A stretch of DNA of 64,000 nt, taken from Stercorarius parasiticus (Eukaryota > Chordata > Aves > Charadriiformes > Stercorariidae). The position numbers and the translations under genes are program-made. The notes under the pieces were generated by a model. It did no database searches. It was given only the letters and a program-made list of their open reading frames with translations, and was not told the origin of the DNA. The stretch covers positions 72,207-136,206 of the forward strand of contig VWZL01000193.1 in NCBI GenBank assembly GCA_013396915.1, given 5' to 3'. This document shows, piece by piece, positions 49,239 to 59,532 of the stretch (the first letter of the stretch is position 1; each line of letters begins with the position of its first letter).

Positions 49239-50757
49239 AGGATTTGAGCAGGGGTTGGGATATCAAGAAGAAAATGAAAATACATCGCATTTATCTGCAC
49301 ACTAGTATCTTTTATTATGTAGCGTTTGGTATTCATCCTTCCTTGCCATCTGTCTAAAAATAGTTCTAGTCATCCCATCAAAATGCAGAAGAAGGATCAT
49401 GAAGCCTGGGGACCTAAGCACACAAAAAGATTAACCAAGACGAACAAATTCTAATACGCTACTTGCTAATTTGAGTATTATTTTACCCAACAAATAATTT
49501 CTTTGATCAAGAAGGCATTTTTTGTAATGAATAACGAGCCAGTATGGAAAGTGAAAGGACTAAAGCCCCCAGACTCTACCAATGACACTATTTATGGAAT
49601 AGATATTATTCATCAGGGATAACAGCTACAAAATGGATCTTGGAGTGAATATTTGAAATAACGACTCTCTTACCCAGAAAATTATTCCCCAAAGCCTAGG
49701 AAGAACAAAAGATATTGTTGATTTTTATTTTAAATTTTAATTGTGTGCATTTTAGCCATCTCTTCTCTGCCAGGTGAATCTCTGTCTTCTTCCTATGAAA
49801 GCTATGATATCATGCAGAAGCTATTACACAGTAGCTGCTGGTTTTCACAAGCTCCCAGCTGTTTCATTGTAAGAGTAAAGAGATATTGGGTACCTGCCAA
49901 TTAAATAAATGGAATTGCCATTTTCATTTATTGCGATAGCCAGTTTGACTTGTATTCATAGTGTTTTTTTGTTAATGTAGACAAAATTACAGTACTGGCA
50001 AGCAAGAGTAAGTGTTTTTATGAGCAGAATGGATGTGTTAAAATATTCAGTCTTTTCAGTGGATTCACAGCTGGTTTGGTTTCAAAATGCAAGTTTTCAA
50101 CGATTAATAATGTGCTGGTGTCTCCTACCTGTCCACAGACATAAGATCCCCCACCCTTCTGCTCATCTTCTGGGTTTTGGTGCATAATGATCAATGAGAG
50201 GGAGGATTCCATGGGCATATTTTCCCACCTACTTCCTATTCCTGCTTTCCAGTTAAAATGCTGAATACAATTATAAACCCATTAAGCAGTGTTAAAATGC
50301 ACTAATATCAGAGTGCTCTTTTTCAAAACTGGATCACTTTACAGCAGAGCCACATCTTCCTTTAGTGTGCATCAGGAAGGCTTACAGAAAGCAGATAAAA
50401 TCAGCTGCAGCATTTTATTAAAAATACTTCCTGTAGAGAATGAAAGGCATCACATTTCTGTTACCTACACAGATTCTACCATAAGAAAAAAGAAAGATTA
50501 AAAATATTTTTTAATTCATTGCATTTAGTATCAAAATGCGATACTATCTCAAAGGTGCCATAAATGCCTGATTGCCAAGCTCTGAGAATCCGCACATGGA
50601 GGCCGTTTTTTGGGACAGATGCATAGGTTTCGGACAGGGGACATGTTTGGAGCATAAGGCAAGGAAGTTTGTGAAGGGGCCAGTGAGTCTTGAAGCAGGA
50701 AGGAGGGTTCAAATGTGGCTTTGTGCAGTGTTCAGTCATGGGCTTAATGACCAGATT
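49239..50757. other. Unassigned stretch
   Basis: No recognisable repeat or gene. AT-rich. Confidence 0.5.
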
Positions 50758-50890
50758 AAGGAAGGTGTTTAAGGAAGCGGTAATATTGAGCAGCCTGGTC
50801 TAGTGGGAGGTGTGCCTTCCCATGGCAGGGGGGTTGGAACTAGATGATCTTTAAGGTCCCTTCCAACCCGAACCATTCTGTGATTCTATA
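50758..50890 (+). mobile_element. CR1 LINE 3'-end fragment
   Basis: GAGCAGCCTGGTCTAGTGGG, then GGTTGGAACTAGATGATCTT and AAGGTCCCTTCCAACCCGAA, and the tail ACCATTCTGTGATTCTATA are all near the CR1 3' UTR consensus. Only about 130 bp are present and ORF2 is reduced to a trace (AAGGTGTTTAAGG). It matches the same subfamily as the minus-strand copy at 3755. Confidence 0.92.
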
Positions 50891-51489
50891 TTCACCATGA
50901 GAGTGTGCAGAGCCTTCCAGAACAAAAGGCCCTTTTAACAGAGCATCCCAAAACTAAGTCAGCTGGTGTCTCCTGTCTTTGAATATATATGCCCTTGAGG
51001 AAAATAAGTGTGAAGAGCAACAAGAAGTGGGGGAGAGAGACTGTTATTGTCTCACCATCCTCCTCCCTAAGCTGATGCTGACGCAGTGAGAGAATGCTCC
51101 ACACGCAGCTGCACTACCTGGGCTCTGGGGCGCTTTACTTGGTACATGCCAAGCTTTTCTCATGAAGAAATGACTTAAACTAAAATGAACTCTATTTGAA
51201 CTGACTATTTAAAGTCTGAATTAGACTTTCCCCAAGGGGCTGTAGTGTCCTTCTTCACAACAATAGTAAGAGCAACAACTAGGCTTAAAATGCCGAGCCA
51301 CAACCAGAAAACTCAGCTTCTCATTAATTAGAAACATACCCCTTCAGAAAAATTACAGACAGAGGCAAGATGTAAGCACAAAAAAGTAAAATCATAAAGC
51401 AAAACAGACAGTGATCATTTAATGCACCTTCACTTTGTATTGTTCTGTTTGCAACCCCCTGAAATGTTTATATAGATGTATTGCACTAA
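50891..51489. other. Unassigned stretch
   Basis: Nothing recognised. Confidence 0.5.
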
Positions 51490-51590
51490 TATCCAAATAT
51501 TCTTGAATGTACATTTCCTCAGAGCACTTCATGTCAGGGAGAGAAACGATGGTTATCCCCATTTCATAGGTGGAGAACTGAGGCAGGAAA
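51490..51590 (+). repeat. MIR-like core remnant
   Basis: GGTTATCCCCATTTCATAGG followed by TGGAGAACTGAGGCAGG matches the MIR-type core 'attatccccattttacagatggggaaactgaggca'. The preceding CAGAGCACTTCATG fits the upstream 'aagcactttaca' block, giving the right order and the plus orientation. This is the clearest MIR-type piece in the window. Confidence 0.6.
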
Positions 51591-51866
51591 AATCCGTGAT
51601 CAAAACAAGAATGAGTTCCCTGGAGAGGCAAATCCTCCAAAAACTGCCCTAAACACTGACTGGCTTGCTTATGCTTCATGACTCTCACTGGCAAAGATAA
51701 AATAAGTCCTAATTGAGTACTGAATTGGTTTAAGGTCCCTGGATTTGAGTAAATTTTGTAAAAAAAAAAAAAAAAGTATTTTTATTTGCCCTCTTACTTT
51801 TATAGCCCTTAAGATGCATTTTCTTTCCATTGTCAATGTTTTCTATGCAATTCTGAGAACTAGGAG

Positions 51867-51922
51867 ATATATATATATATAATGCATATAATATCCATTA
51901 TATAATACATATTATAGATATC
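51867..51922. repeat. AT-rich (TA)n low-complexity repeat
   Basis: A TATATA run followed by degenerate AT-rich units, directly visible. An A run also occurs at 51760-51776. Confidence 0.85.
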
Positions 51923-54900
51923 TAATGAAAAATTTTCTTATGCAAGATTGAAATTCAAGGAACTGGAGATTAAAATAATTTAATTGTACATCTATATATA
52001 AATACTATAAGTAAAAATAATTAATTTTTATCTATTTATCTGTTTGTTTATGTTTGCATGAATATGTATATTCTGATCTTGTAAAAAAAAAAATTGATAA
52101 AAGTTGGCAGCAGTCTTTTGGATATAGGTGAACAAAGTGCCATTTGAGGTAATTACAGAAATAAATGCCAACTAATCAGCAACTCATGACAAAAATAAGT
52201 TTACATTAATGTAAAGATAATGGAAAAAATGTGAAAAAACCCAAAACTAATGTACAAAAACAAAAAGAAAAGTTGGTTTCACTCAATAAAATCTCCCCCT
52301 TTTTTCTGTCCCTCCGCCTCTCACTGCAACTTCTGCATTCCCATCCCTGTTGCCATGCCCTTGGCGAGCCCTTGGCAGGCAAGCGGTACAGCTCCAGTTC
52401 TCCCAGCTCCATGCACAGGACAGCCTGTCCCCCCCCGGCTCCCTCTGGCCCCGCTCCAGGACCCTGGGACTCGGGAAGTTGCCCCTTGGGTGCTGAGGGA
52501 GGCAGGAGGCACCAGGAGGAGCAGAAGGGGCTTCAGATCTGCCTCCGTTGCTCTCCAGACCCTCTGGCCAATCCTTCTACAAGAGACCCTTACTTCAAAC
52601 AGATTTAAATAGCCGCTTTCCAGGTGTCTCCCAGCTGGCTGGTAACCCAATATCCTAAGGGTTCGTGTACCTATTTTTCTTAAATTTCCTCAACTTCCCT
52701 TTCCCCTGCATCAACATCTGGCATCAACCTCACCACAAGCTTGAATACCTCTTCAACTGTGTTCAGGCCTATTTTTCATTAGCAGTCAGGCTTTTTTTTT
52801 GAAATCACAATCATTGTGAGCATATTTTCATAGCATTCAAATCTCACAGGCCTTGCTGGAGGCAGGAATTTATTACTCTTTCTACATGATTAAGATTGCT
52901 TATGTCATTCGTCGATCATCAAAAAAAAAAAAATCAAAACTCGGCATCTCCATTAATTTCAGTAGACTTAAACTGGGATAAACATAGCCTGTAATGCCAC
53001 AGCGTCTCAGAGGAGAGCACTAATGTCAAAGCACTGCGAGTAGTGAATAGATTACACACAAATGCCATCCAGAAGCGATAACCTAACTCCAGTTTCTTTC
53101 CTTCCATTTCAGCACAACTTTGACAGTGCAAACTTTCACAACTAATGCAATCATTTCTGATGGCAGATGATAGCAACACATCCTAGAAAATACTTACGTT
53201 AATGTTTTTTCTAAGAGAACTTTGACTGGTTGCAGACTACGGACAGTTGATTTAACAATGCTATTTAAAAGGCTGGGATGATGCACAGAGCTTCTGAGGG
53301 AGGATATAAAGGAGAAAAATATCCTGGTAGTTGGTGGTAACAAATCTGGACTTAATTCTAATAGTACGAACTGGGGGCAAAGCATCTCTGTTAGTTCTAC
53401 CTCAGTTACCCAGATGTTAAAACGTATTTGTCCTTTTCAGGGAAGTTAAGATACATCCACTTACAGATGGGAAGCACACAGTGACTGTCTCAGAATAAAA
53501 TAGAAGTGTATTAACATAGAGACAGCATGACATCATTAGTGTAAATTGGTAAAACAAATGCTTTTGCCAAGATTTTTAGAAGTGACTAATGGTTCTGGAT
53601 GGCTTCTAAGTGCTTTGCTTTAAATCCTTTTAAAAGGGCTGATTTTCTAAAGGTGAGAGCTCAGTGTGAGAGTAACTCCCTTTTAACACATCTGACCCCG
53701 AGCACTCTGCTTGAGCTGAGTTTTCCAGAGCCCCAGCCTCTGAAAATGCTGATCTTCCTCCTGGTTGTTCCTGAAAAGTATTATACGAATGTTTGCTGTT
53801 ATTTAGTTACACAAACTCAAACTTATCATATTCAAACAGGAAGTAACTCAAGTTTTCCGATGTATTTGAAGACCTTAAAAGCAATTAATATGAGGTTACC
53901 ACGAATAAAATCCAGCGATGCTTTCAAGATACATTTTAGGGCTGCTGAGCTTACCTATTGAAGTCAGGCATTTATTTCTTTCCTATGAATTGAAAAGTCT
54001 CTTTCTGCTCTTCTTTGAAGTGAACAGGAGTTTTTATTACTGTCTTCAAGGACGGGCAAATTAGAGCCCAAATTTGCATCTGGAACTATGTACAGTAGGG
54101 TGTTCAAGTGGCATACAACTTGTCACCACAATTATAGTAATTTTAATCAACCTCATTTTCTGTTTGCTTCTCTGAGATTTCCAGGAGAATTTGCTCAACT
54201 GCACTTCAGTGTTAATATCTCTCTACCCTTTCTGTTTTACGAGTCATGCTTTTATTCTGTCATTCCTGCCGCAGCTGAACCGGAGCATTTTAATAAACCT
54301 CTTGTTACCCACATCTTCTATCCATATGTCATTGACTTAAGCAGAGCAGTTTGTCAGGTTAATATTTTATACATTTTGTATTTAGACTATTACTTAGCTG
54401 ATCCATAACAGGGGATTATAGTCAGGGATAGGAATATTGAGTGGCGCTTTTTTTTTTCCCCACGTGCCTGTCTCCAAGACAACTAGATGGCTGTATTTAA
54501 AAGAGCACAAAGACCAGACCGAGTAGCTCATCCAAGTCTTTTAGCAAGTGAATGCTCTGTGGTTTTGCATTTTCAGGCAGGCCTTTCACTCTATCCCCCT
54601 GACATCTTTTACCTCGGGCTCCGATGGGTGGGAACTCCAACTGGTAGCCCAGCTGATAATTGCAGCTATTAAGCTGCTGCTGGTGTAGCTCCAGTTCCCT
54701 TTTGTTTCTGGTATTATCTACTCTAGCTGGAGAGTTTCACTACCGATAGCCATATTTAAAAGCCACAATGATATTCTTCCTTTTTCCCCTTTCAGTCAGG
54801 GCTGGTGATTATCAGGTACATCCGCTTGCCGGTTCAGCCTGCTTGCAGTGATTTTGCAAAGCAAACACTAGCTTGTGCTTTAATCTTGGATTTTACAATA

Positions 54901-55819
54901 AAATAAAATAAAATAAAGATAAATAAATAACATGTGGCCATAACAAAAGATCGCTGGCAACCATAAATTTGCAATAGAAAATGCCCTGCAGCCCTGCAGG
55001 CAGCCTCAGACACACCACTAGCAGCTAAGCAGGGCTTGCAGCTCACTTTTAAGTAACCATGATCCAGCATTAATCTGAATCAGCTTCTGGAATTCAGCTC
55101 AGCACTCCCTGGATTTCCTTTCCCTCCTTGGCTCTGTCAGGAATAACACCGTGCACTGGAAATGCGATGTTTGAGTGGTTAAGCTTCATTGCTTCCATGT
55201 ATATTTTTTGGCCTGATAATTACATTAGGGATGTAAAATACGTAACGTAAGGTTCCTGTGAGAATTGCCTCTGAGCAAAGTGCTATCACATGTCGTGGGG
55301 GTTTCAAAGGGTGTTCAATGTAAACCCCCAAACCGGTCCAAACAACATATTTAGATGGGCAGTATAAGAAAGATTGCGCTGTTCAGCTTTAGGCGAAGCT
55401 CACTGCAGCTCCTGCAGACAGCTGGTTGTGACGCCTGTGCAGTGCCAATTTTTATTAAGACTATTTCATTCCTTTGAACATGAGAGGCACAAACTTTTAT
55501 GATTCAGATAACCTTTCGGGGGTTTCTTATTCCAGAAGGATAGTATCTTTGTATGGACTCAAAAAACCCAGCAAGCCATTTCCATCCTCTCCCTAAAATT
55601 ATTTATCTTGCTTCATTTCAAACAACAACTTCTGTACTTAACCCTCTTTGTGAGCTCCACGTTACCAAATTCCTCAAAGGGGAGAGCAAAGTACCCCAGT
55701 CAAAATTTAAACAAGATTTCATGTGCTGGCACTTCTGAAATCTCACATCCACTTCATATCAGTTAATCTAGCTGTGACGGTAAACTTCTGCTGTTGGATC
55801 CACATTGCAGACACCTTAC
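51923..55819. other. Unassigned stretch
   Basis: 52.31-52.61 kb is GC-rich and has overlapping open frames on both strands with no domain. A T/A-rich low-complexity tract is at 54896-54930. A minus-strand segment at 53083-53156 is bordered by splice-like sites (good acceptor, poor donor) and reads NDCISCESLHCQSCAEMEG, cysteine-rich, but I do not call it. 54.44-54.8 kb may hold conserved non-coding sequence. Confidence 0.4.
54896..54930. repeat. (AAATA)n microsatellite
   Basis: Tandem AAATA and AAAT units are directly visible. Confidence 0.9.
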
Positions 55820-55961
55820 CGGTATGAATCTTGACTGTAAATATTCCTACAAAAGGGATTGTTGTCTTGATGGGATTTGCAGGGAAAGCGAAATAGTGGC
55901 AATCCTCAGTCCAGAATTTTGGTGCAGTAAACTGAGAGTCTGAGTCCTGTGTAAGGCTCAG
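55820..55961 (-). other. Candidate coding exon E, minus strand
   Basis: A 142-bp minus-strand segment follows a modest acceptor (GAAGAACATCAG) and ends at a good donor (TACCG followed by GTAAGG). The open frame reads LSLTQDSDSQFTAPKFWTED and continues CHYFAFPANPIKTTIPFVGI, with alternating hydrophobic residues suggesting beta strands. It starts in phase 0, matching the end of the candidate at 56064-56200 across a 102-bp intron. The frame also stays open for 26 codons beyond the donor. Not recognised as a known family. Confidence 0.25.
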
Positions 55962-56063
55962 CTGATGTTCTTCAGAAAGCTTTAGAAAGCTAAAATACAT
56001 TGATTAAACTGCCAATATAATTAAGTGATAAAGGTAAATGTATAAAAAATGTTTCCTACCAAC

Positions 56064-56200
56064 CATTTTCACGAGCTTTTCTTTCTTTTCACAGCTAACA
56101 TTATCAGATATAAATAAGCACTGTTTAAGTACACCAGCAGCAATAAAAGGTTTTTGAGGGTTAAGAGGAAGCAATGAAGTTGTCCCATCAAAATCTGTTT
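56064..56200 (-). other. Candidate coding exon D, minus strand
   Basis: A strong acceptor (ATTTTCTGTCAG) precedes this 137-bp minus-strand segment; the donor (AAATG followed by GTTGGT) is weak. The frame reads TDFDGTTSLLPLNPQKPFIA and then AGVLKQCLFISDNVSCEKKE. It starts in phase 1, and its two leading bases complete a GAA codon with the last base of candidate C, so C and D join in frame across a 257-bp intron. It ends in phase 0, as E requires. The protein is unrecognised. Confidence 0.3.
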
Positions 56201-56457
56201 CTGACAGAAAATACATTTTGTAAAAAGGTATCTTCCTTCCTGTTTTCCATAGAAGATATTGTTTTTTCTCATGTATATCCAGTAAAATCTACATATCAAA
56301 AGGTGTTCCTTCAAAGAAAATCTTCCAATCTCACTTTAAAGGGGAATAAAGATTTTAAGGAAATCCTGTGAATAACAAACAAACATAAAAAAAAAATATA
56401 CAAAATTCCTCCCTTTTCTCTGACATTATTCTGTTTGGGAATAAACATATGCCCAAC

Positions 56458-56586
56458 CTTTAGGCTGGTTCATTAAACAATAAATACACAAAAGTGGTCC
56501 AGTTCTTCCCATATCCACCAATTTCTGTTTCAGACTCTTGTCCAAGGGAGTGTAGCTCTGCACGGGTTCAGCAGGAAATAGGAAAG
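56458..56586 (-). other. Candidate coding exon C, minus strand
   Basis: This 129-bp minus-strand segment follows one of the best acceptors in the window (GGTTTGGTTTCAG) and ends before GTTGGG. Only one frame is open, reading FLFPAEPVQSYTPLDKSLKQ and then KLVDMGRTGPLLCIYCLMNQ, with phase 1 at both ends. It joins D in frame. No start codon or signal peptide is identifiable. I cannot name the gene, and expression or conservation is untested. Confidence 0.3.
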
Positions 56587-56643
56587 CTGAAACCAAACCA
56601 GAAAATAACCTGACACAGGGAAAAGGGAGATAAAACTGACACA

Positions 56644-56669
56644 GAAAATAAATAAAGAAATAAATAAAT
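56644..56669. repeat. (AAAT)n-type microsatellite
   Basis: Tandem AAAT units with one GAA interruption, directly visible. Confidence 0.85.
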
Positions 56670-57464
56670 CGAAAAGATGGGAAAGGATTGTGCCTGCCTT
56701 TTCTGTTTTCACTCAAGATACAAAATGGGAGGTGAGTAAAATAAAGATGAAGGGAAATTAAGGGGGTGTCCTTAGTTAAGCTGTCTCAATGACTCCCAGT
56801 GCACACAAAGGATGGGGCTGAGCTGAGCAGTTCAGAATCAGGATGGGCAGGAGATGGGCTGTTCCTCAGAGGGTCACTGTCCTTCGTGGATGTTCTTGGA
56901 CGTGGACAGAAAACAAAAATTTTGAGGTGCAGTCTCCTCCAGCCTCATCCACTTTCTCATCCAGTGGAGGATGAAAAAGGCTTGGAGATTTCTTCTCCCC
57001 ATCACTGTTGCTCACATTTTGTCCCTGGTGATCATCTATGGGGCTGCCAGAAATTGTCATGGACCACAAGGATTACAAGCATGACAGACTTCCAGATGAG
57101 TCTTGAGTAAAGAAGACCTTCTCTGCACTGCTCATTATTGTTCATGATTCTATAGGGATATGACCTTCATCATCTACACAAGTGAACATTTTGAAGCCTT
57201 TTCCCTCTTTTATGTGGAGCTCTGAATGTATACGTCATTAAACCTTGGCCCAATTTAAGTCAATGGCCAAAAATCCCTTGGATTTCAGAGTAGTTGGGAT
57301 AAAAAGGTATATGCATCCGCACGCATTTTTTTTTCCTTACAGATCAACAGTAAGAAAATATTTTTGGTATGGAGCACCATCATTTTTATTATCCTATTCT
57401 CCTTTTTCTCACTTTTACGAAGAAGTGGAATGATTGTTTTTTGGGTTTTTGTGTTACAAGGTTT

Positions 57465-57715
57465 TACAACTGGCATCAAGTTGAGTAAGGGAAAATTCAG
57501 ACTGAATACTGAGTAAAACTTCCTGAAAGCAGAAGCTACTAGGCTATGAAATAATATCCCAAGGGAAATGGAACAGCTCCATCCGTTGTGACATTTAAAA
57601 CTAGACTGGACAATGCACTATTAAATATTCTGTGGGGACAATTCTGCATTGTCATGGGGGTGGATGAAGGGATCTACAAGGTCTTCTCCACATGTAATTT
57701 CTCCAGTTCTGTGAA
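57465..57715 (+). mobile_element. Old, diverged CR1 LINE 3' end
   Basis: The plus strand reads KLSKGKFRLNTE, then NNIPREMEQ and LKLDWTMHY with stops between. This parallels the CR1 ORF2 C-terminus (GKFRLNTE-NFL, WN-LPREVVD, LKARLD). A diverged 3' UTR follows (TGGGGACAATTCTGCATTG, GGATGAAGGGATCTACAAGG), ending in CTCCAGTTCTGTG. It is far more decayed than the copies at 3755, 40488 and 50758, so it belongs to an older subfamily. Confidence 0.75.
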
Positions 57716-58334
57716 GCAGAAAAACGTCATGCAGTTGAAAAGCTCACAACCGGAGCAGTGCTGAGAAACACAAACCATCAGTTTATTATAGGATGAGTCT
57801 TCACCGGTGTGAATTTTTTTATAGTTCTGGAGCCCTGACCTCCAAATTCATTGTGGACAAAAATAAGTTTTCTAGTTTCACAAACTTGCGTCACAGGTAT
57901 TGTCAATTCAGGCCAAAAAGGTCTTTGGTGACATTTGCGCTGCTCCCGTTTTTCTAGCTAGAATCTGCTCACATTGATCAATGGAGCTGAACTTCTGCTA
58001 TTCATGTATGCAGAGACTCACTGCACTATTTTAAATTAATTTATGTGTAGAATTTTCCAATTGTGATACTAATTAATCATTACAGAAGCAACACACTAAA
58101 CACCAGCGTTTCAGTGCAGAGTGTCCCTTAAATAAGGTAATTCTCACTGTTTCTTTATCATATGGTGCATTTAATTGTTAATGTTTAACTTCAGCTTCAA
58201 AAAGCTGTTTTGCTCCATGACCACTTTATGCAGCAGCTTCTGCAAGTGTTGTAAGCCTGGGAAGGATGTGACCAATGCAACCACCTTCCTTAGAGCTACC
58301 AGCCCTAACTATTTGTCAGCAAATTCATTTTTAC
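57716..58334. other. Unassigned stretch
   Basis: Nothing recognised between the old CR1 and the microexon candidate. Confidence 0.5.
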
Positions 58335-58376
58335 CTCAGTGACCTGCCGGTCAGAGCGGTACTGAAGCGCATCGCT
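58335..58376 (-). other. Candidate 42-bp microexon, minus strand
   Basis: On the minus strand, TTTTTTCTCCTCATTTGTCATTCAG-type sequence (a long pyrimidine tract ending in CAG) precedes the segment, and GTAAAA follows CACTGAG. Both sites are strong. In phase 0 it encodes 14 residues, SDALQYRSDRQVTE; a second frame (AMRFSTALTGRSL) is also open, and that frame would join to the candidate at 59401-59532. It contains four CpGs, unusual for the surrounding AT-rich DNA. No partner in phase 0 is found nearby. Confidence 0.3.
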
Positions 58377-59400
58377 CTGAATGACAAATGAGGAGAAAAA
58401 ACAAGGGTAGAGATGTAGCCAGTGGGTACACGCAGAAAAAAAAGCTGCTCGTTTATCATGAGGCCTGCTAGTCAACTTTTCTGCAAAGCATTTGAAGAAA
58501 CGTGGCTGTGAGCTTGTTTCAGTGATCAAAATTAAGTAGCATCTTGAAATGGGAATGAAGTTTCCCCTAAAATGATAAATTATTCAAAATTTTCTGCAAA
58601 TCCTGCGTTCTGTGCATTCACAACTATTGAAAACAGGAATGCGAAGAAATGTCTGTTTCTGCAGAGAAAATTAAATATCTTAACTTTTATTAGAAGATAC
58701 AGAATGGAAAAAATCCCAGTAGTTTCTCTGCAAATTAGTTTGTGTCTTAAATCCTGCAATTTCAAGATTTTCAGGTAGGCCTGTTTTAGTCATTAGTATA
58801 GAAAAGCATTTTGTAGTTCCTATTTAGGTGTAATAGATCCAAACTGTAAGGAAGAAAGATTGAGGGACTGATTGATTTTGCTGTATTTATCAAAACAATC
58901 GATCTGGTATCACAAGCACAGATCATTAATCACACAAAGGGAAGTAACCACAGCCTTGCCGGATCAGAACAGGCTGAAGCAGGGACAGCGCTATTCCCAG
59001 TGTAACAAATGTCACTCTGGAAAATTCAGTTCTTGCTAACTCTTTGCTAGGGACACGTTCCTTCTATGCCTTGGAACTAATCGCTCAGCAGTTTTACGAA
59101 GTGTCCCAAAATAGAGGATGACCTTATGAGCTTGACGGCAGAGCATCTTTCCTTTCTCAGCCGTTTTGTAGAGACATCTACCTGGACTTGAAACATGCTA
59201 AATTGCATATTAACTGGAACAGAGGCTGTTGAGGTCAAATTCAGATTTCTGGAAAGCCAAGTTTAGGAACAGCAGGTCCAAATATCTATAAAGGACCGGA
59301 TCCCACCACCACGTAAGCTTTCCTTCTTCCTTTTGTGACAAAGACTATTCAACATTCTTCCTATATTTCCACATAAAAATATGTAAAAGCTTCTGATCAC

Positions 59401-59532
59401 GCAAAAAGTGTGCTATCGGAATGCAGCAAAAAAAGCATCCCAGCCTTCAGGACCCTGACTGAAGAATATTTCTCGTTTAAGCTAAAGGATGTAACTGCAG
59501 GTACATCGGTGACTGTACTAGCAATGGAAATA
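59401..59532 (-). other. Candidate coding exon A, minus strand
   Basis: A strong acceptor (TTAATTTCTTTCTGTGCAG) precedes this 132-bp minus-strand segment; the donor (TTTTTGC followed by GTGATC) is mediocre. The frame reads SIASTVTDVPAVTSFSLNEK and then YSSVRVLKAGMLFLLHSDST, a beta-rich pattern such as seen in propeller blades. It starts and ends in phase 2. An in-frame stop follows directly inside the putative intron, consistent with an exon border. The gene is unidentified. Confidence 0.28.

Noticed and set aside
52231..52612. Two plus-strand frames of 120-125 codons in a GC-rich patch
   Set aside because: Two plus frames and one minus frame overlap, they are rich in low-complexity proline and serine, and no splice or start context is convincing.
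53083..53156. Minus-strand cysteine-rich segment as an exon
   Set aside because: The donor GTTATC is poor, and a plus-strand acceptor-like tract overlaps the same bases.
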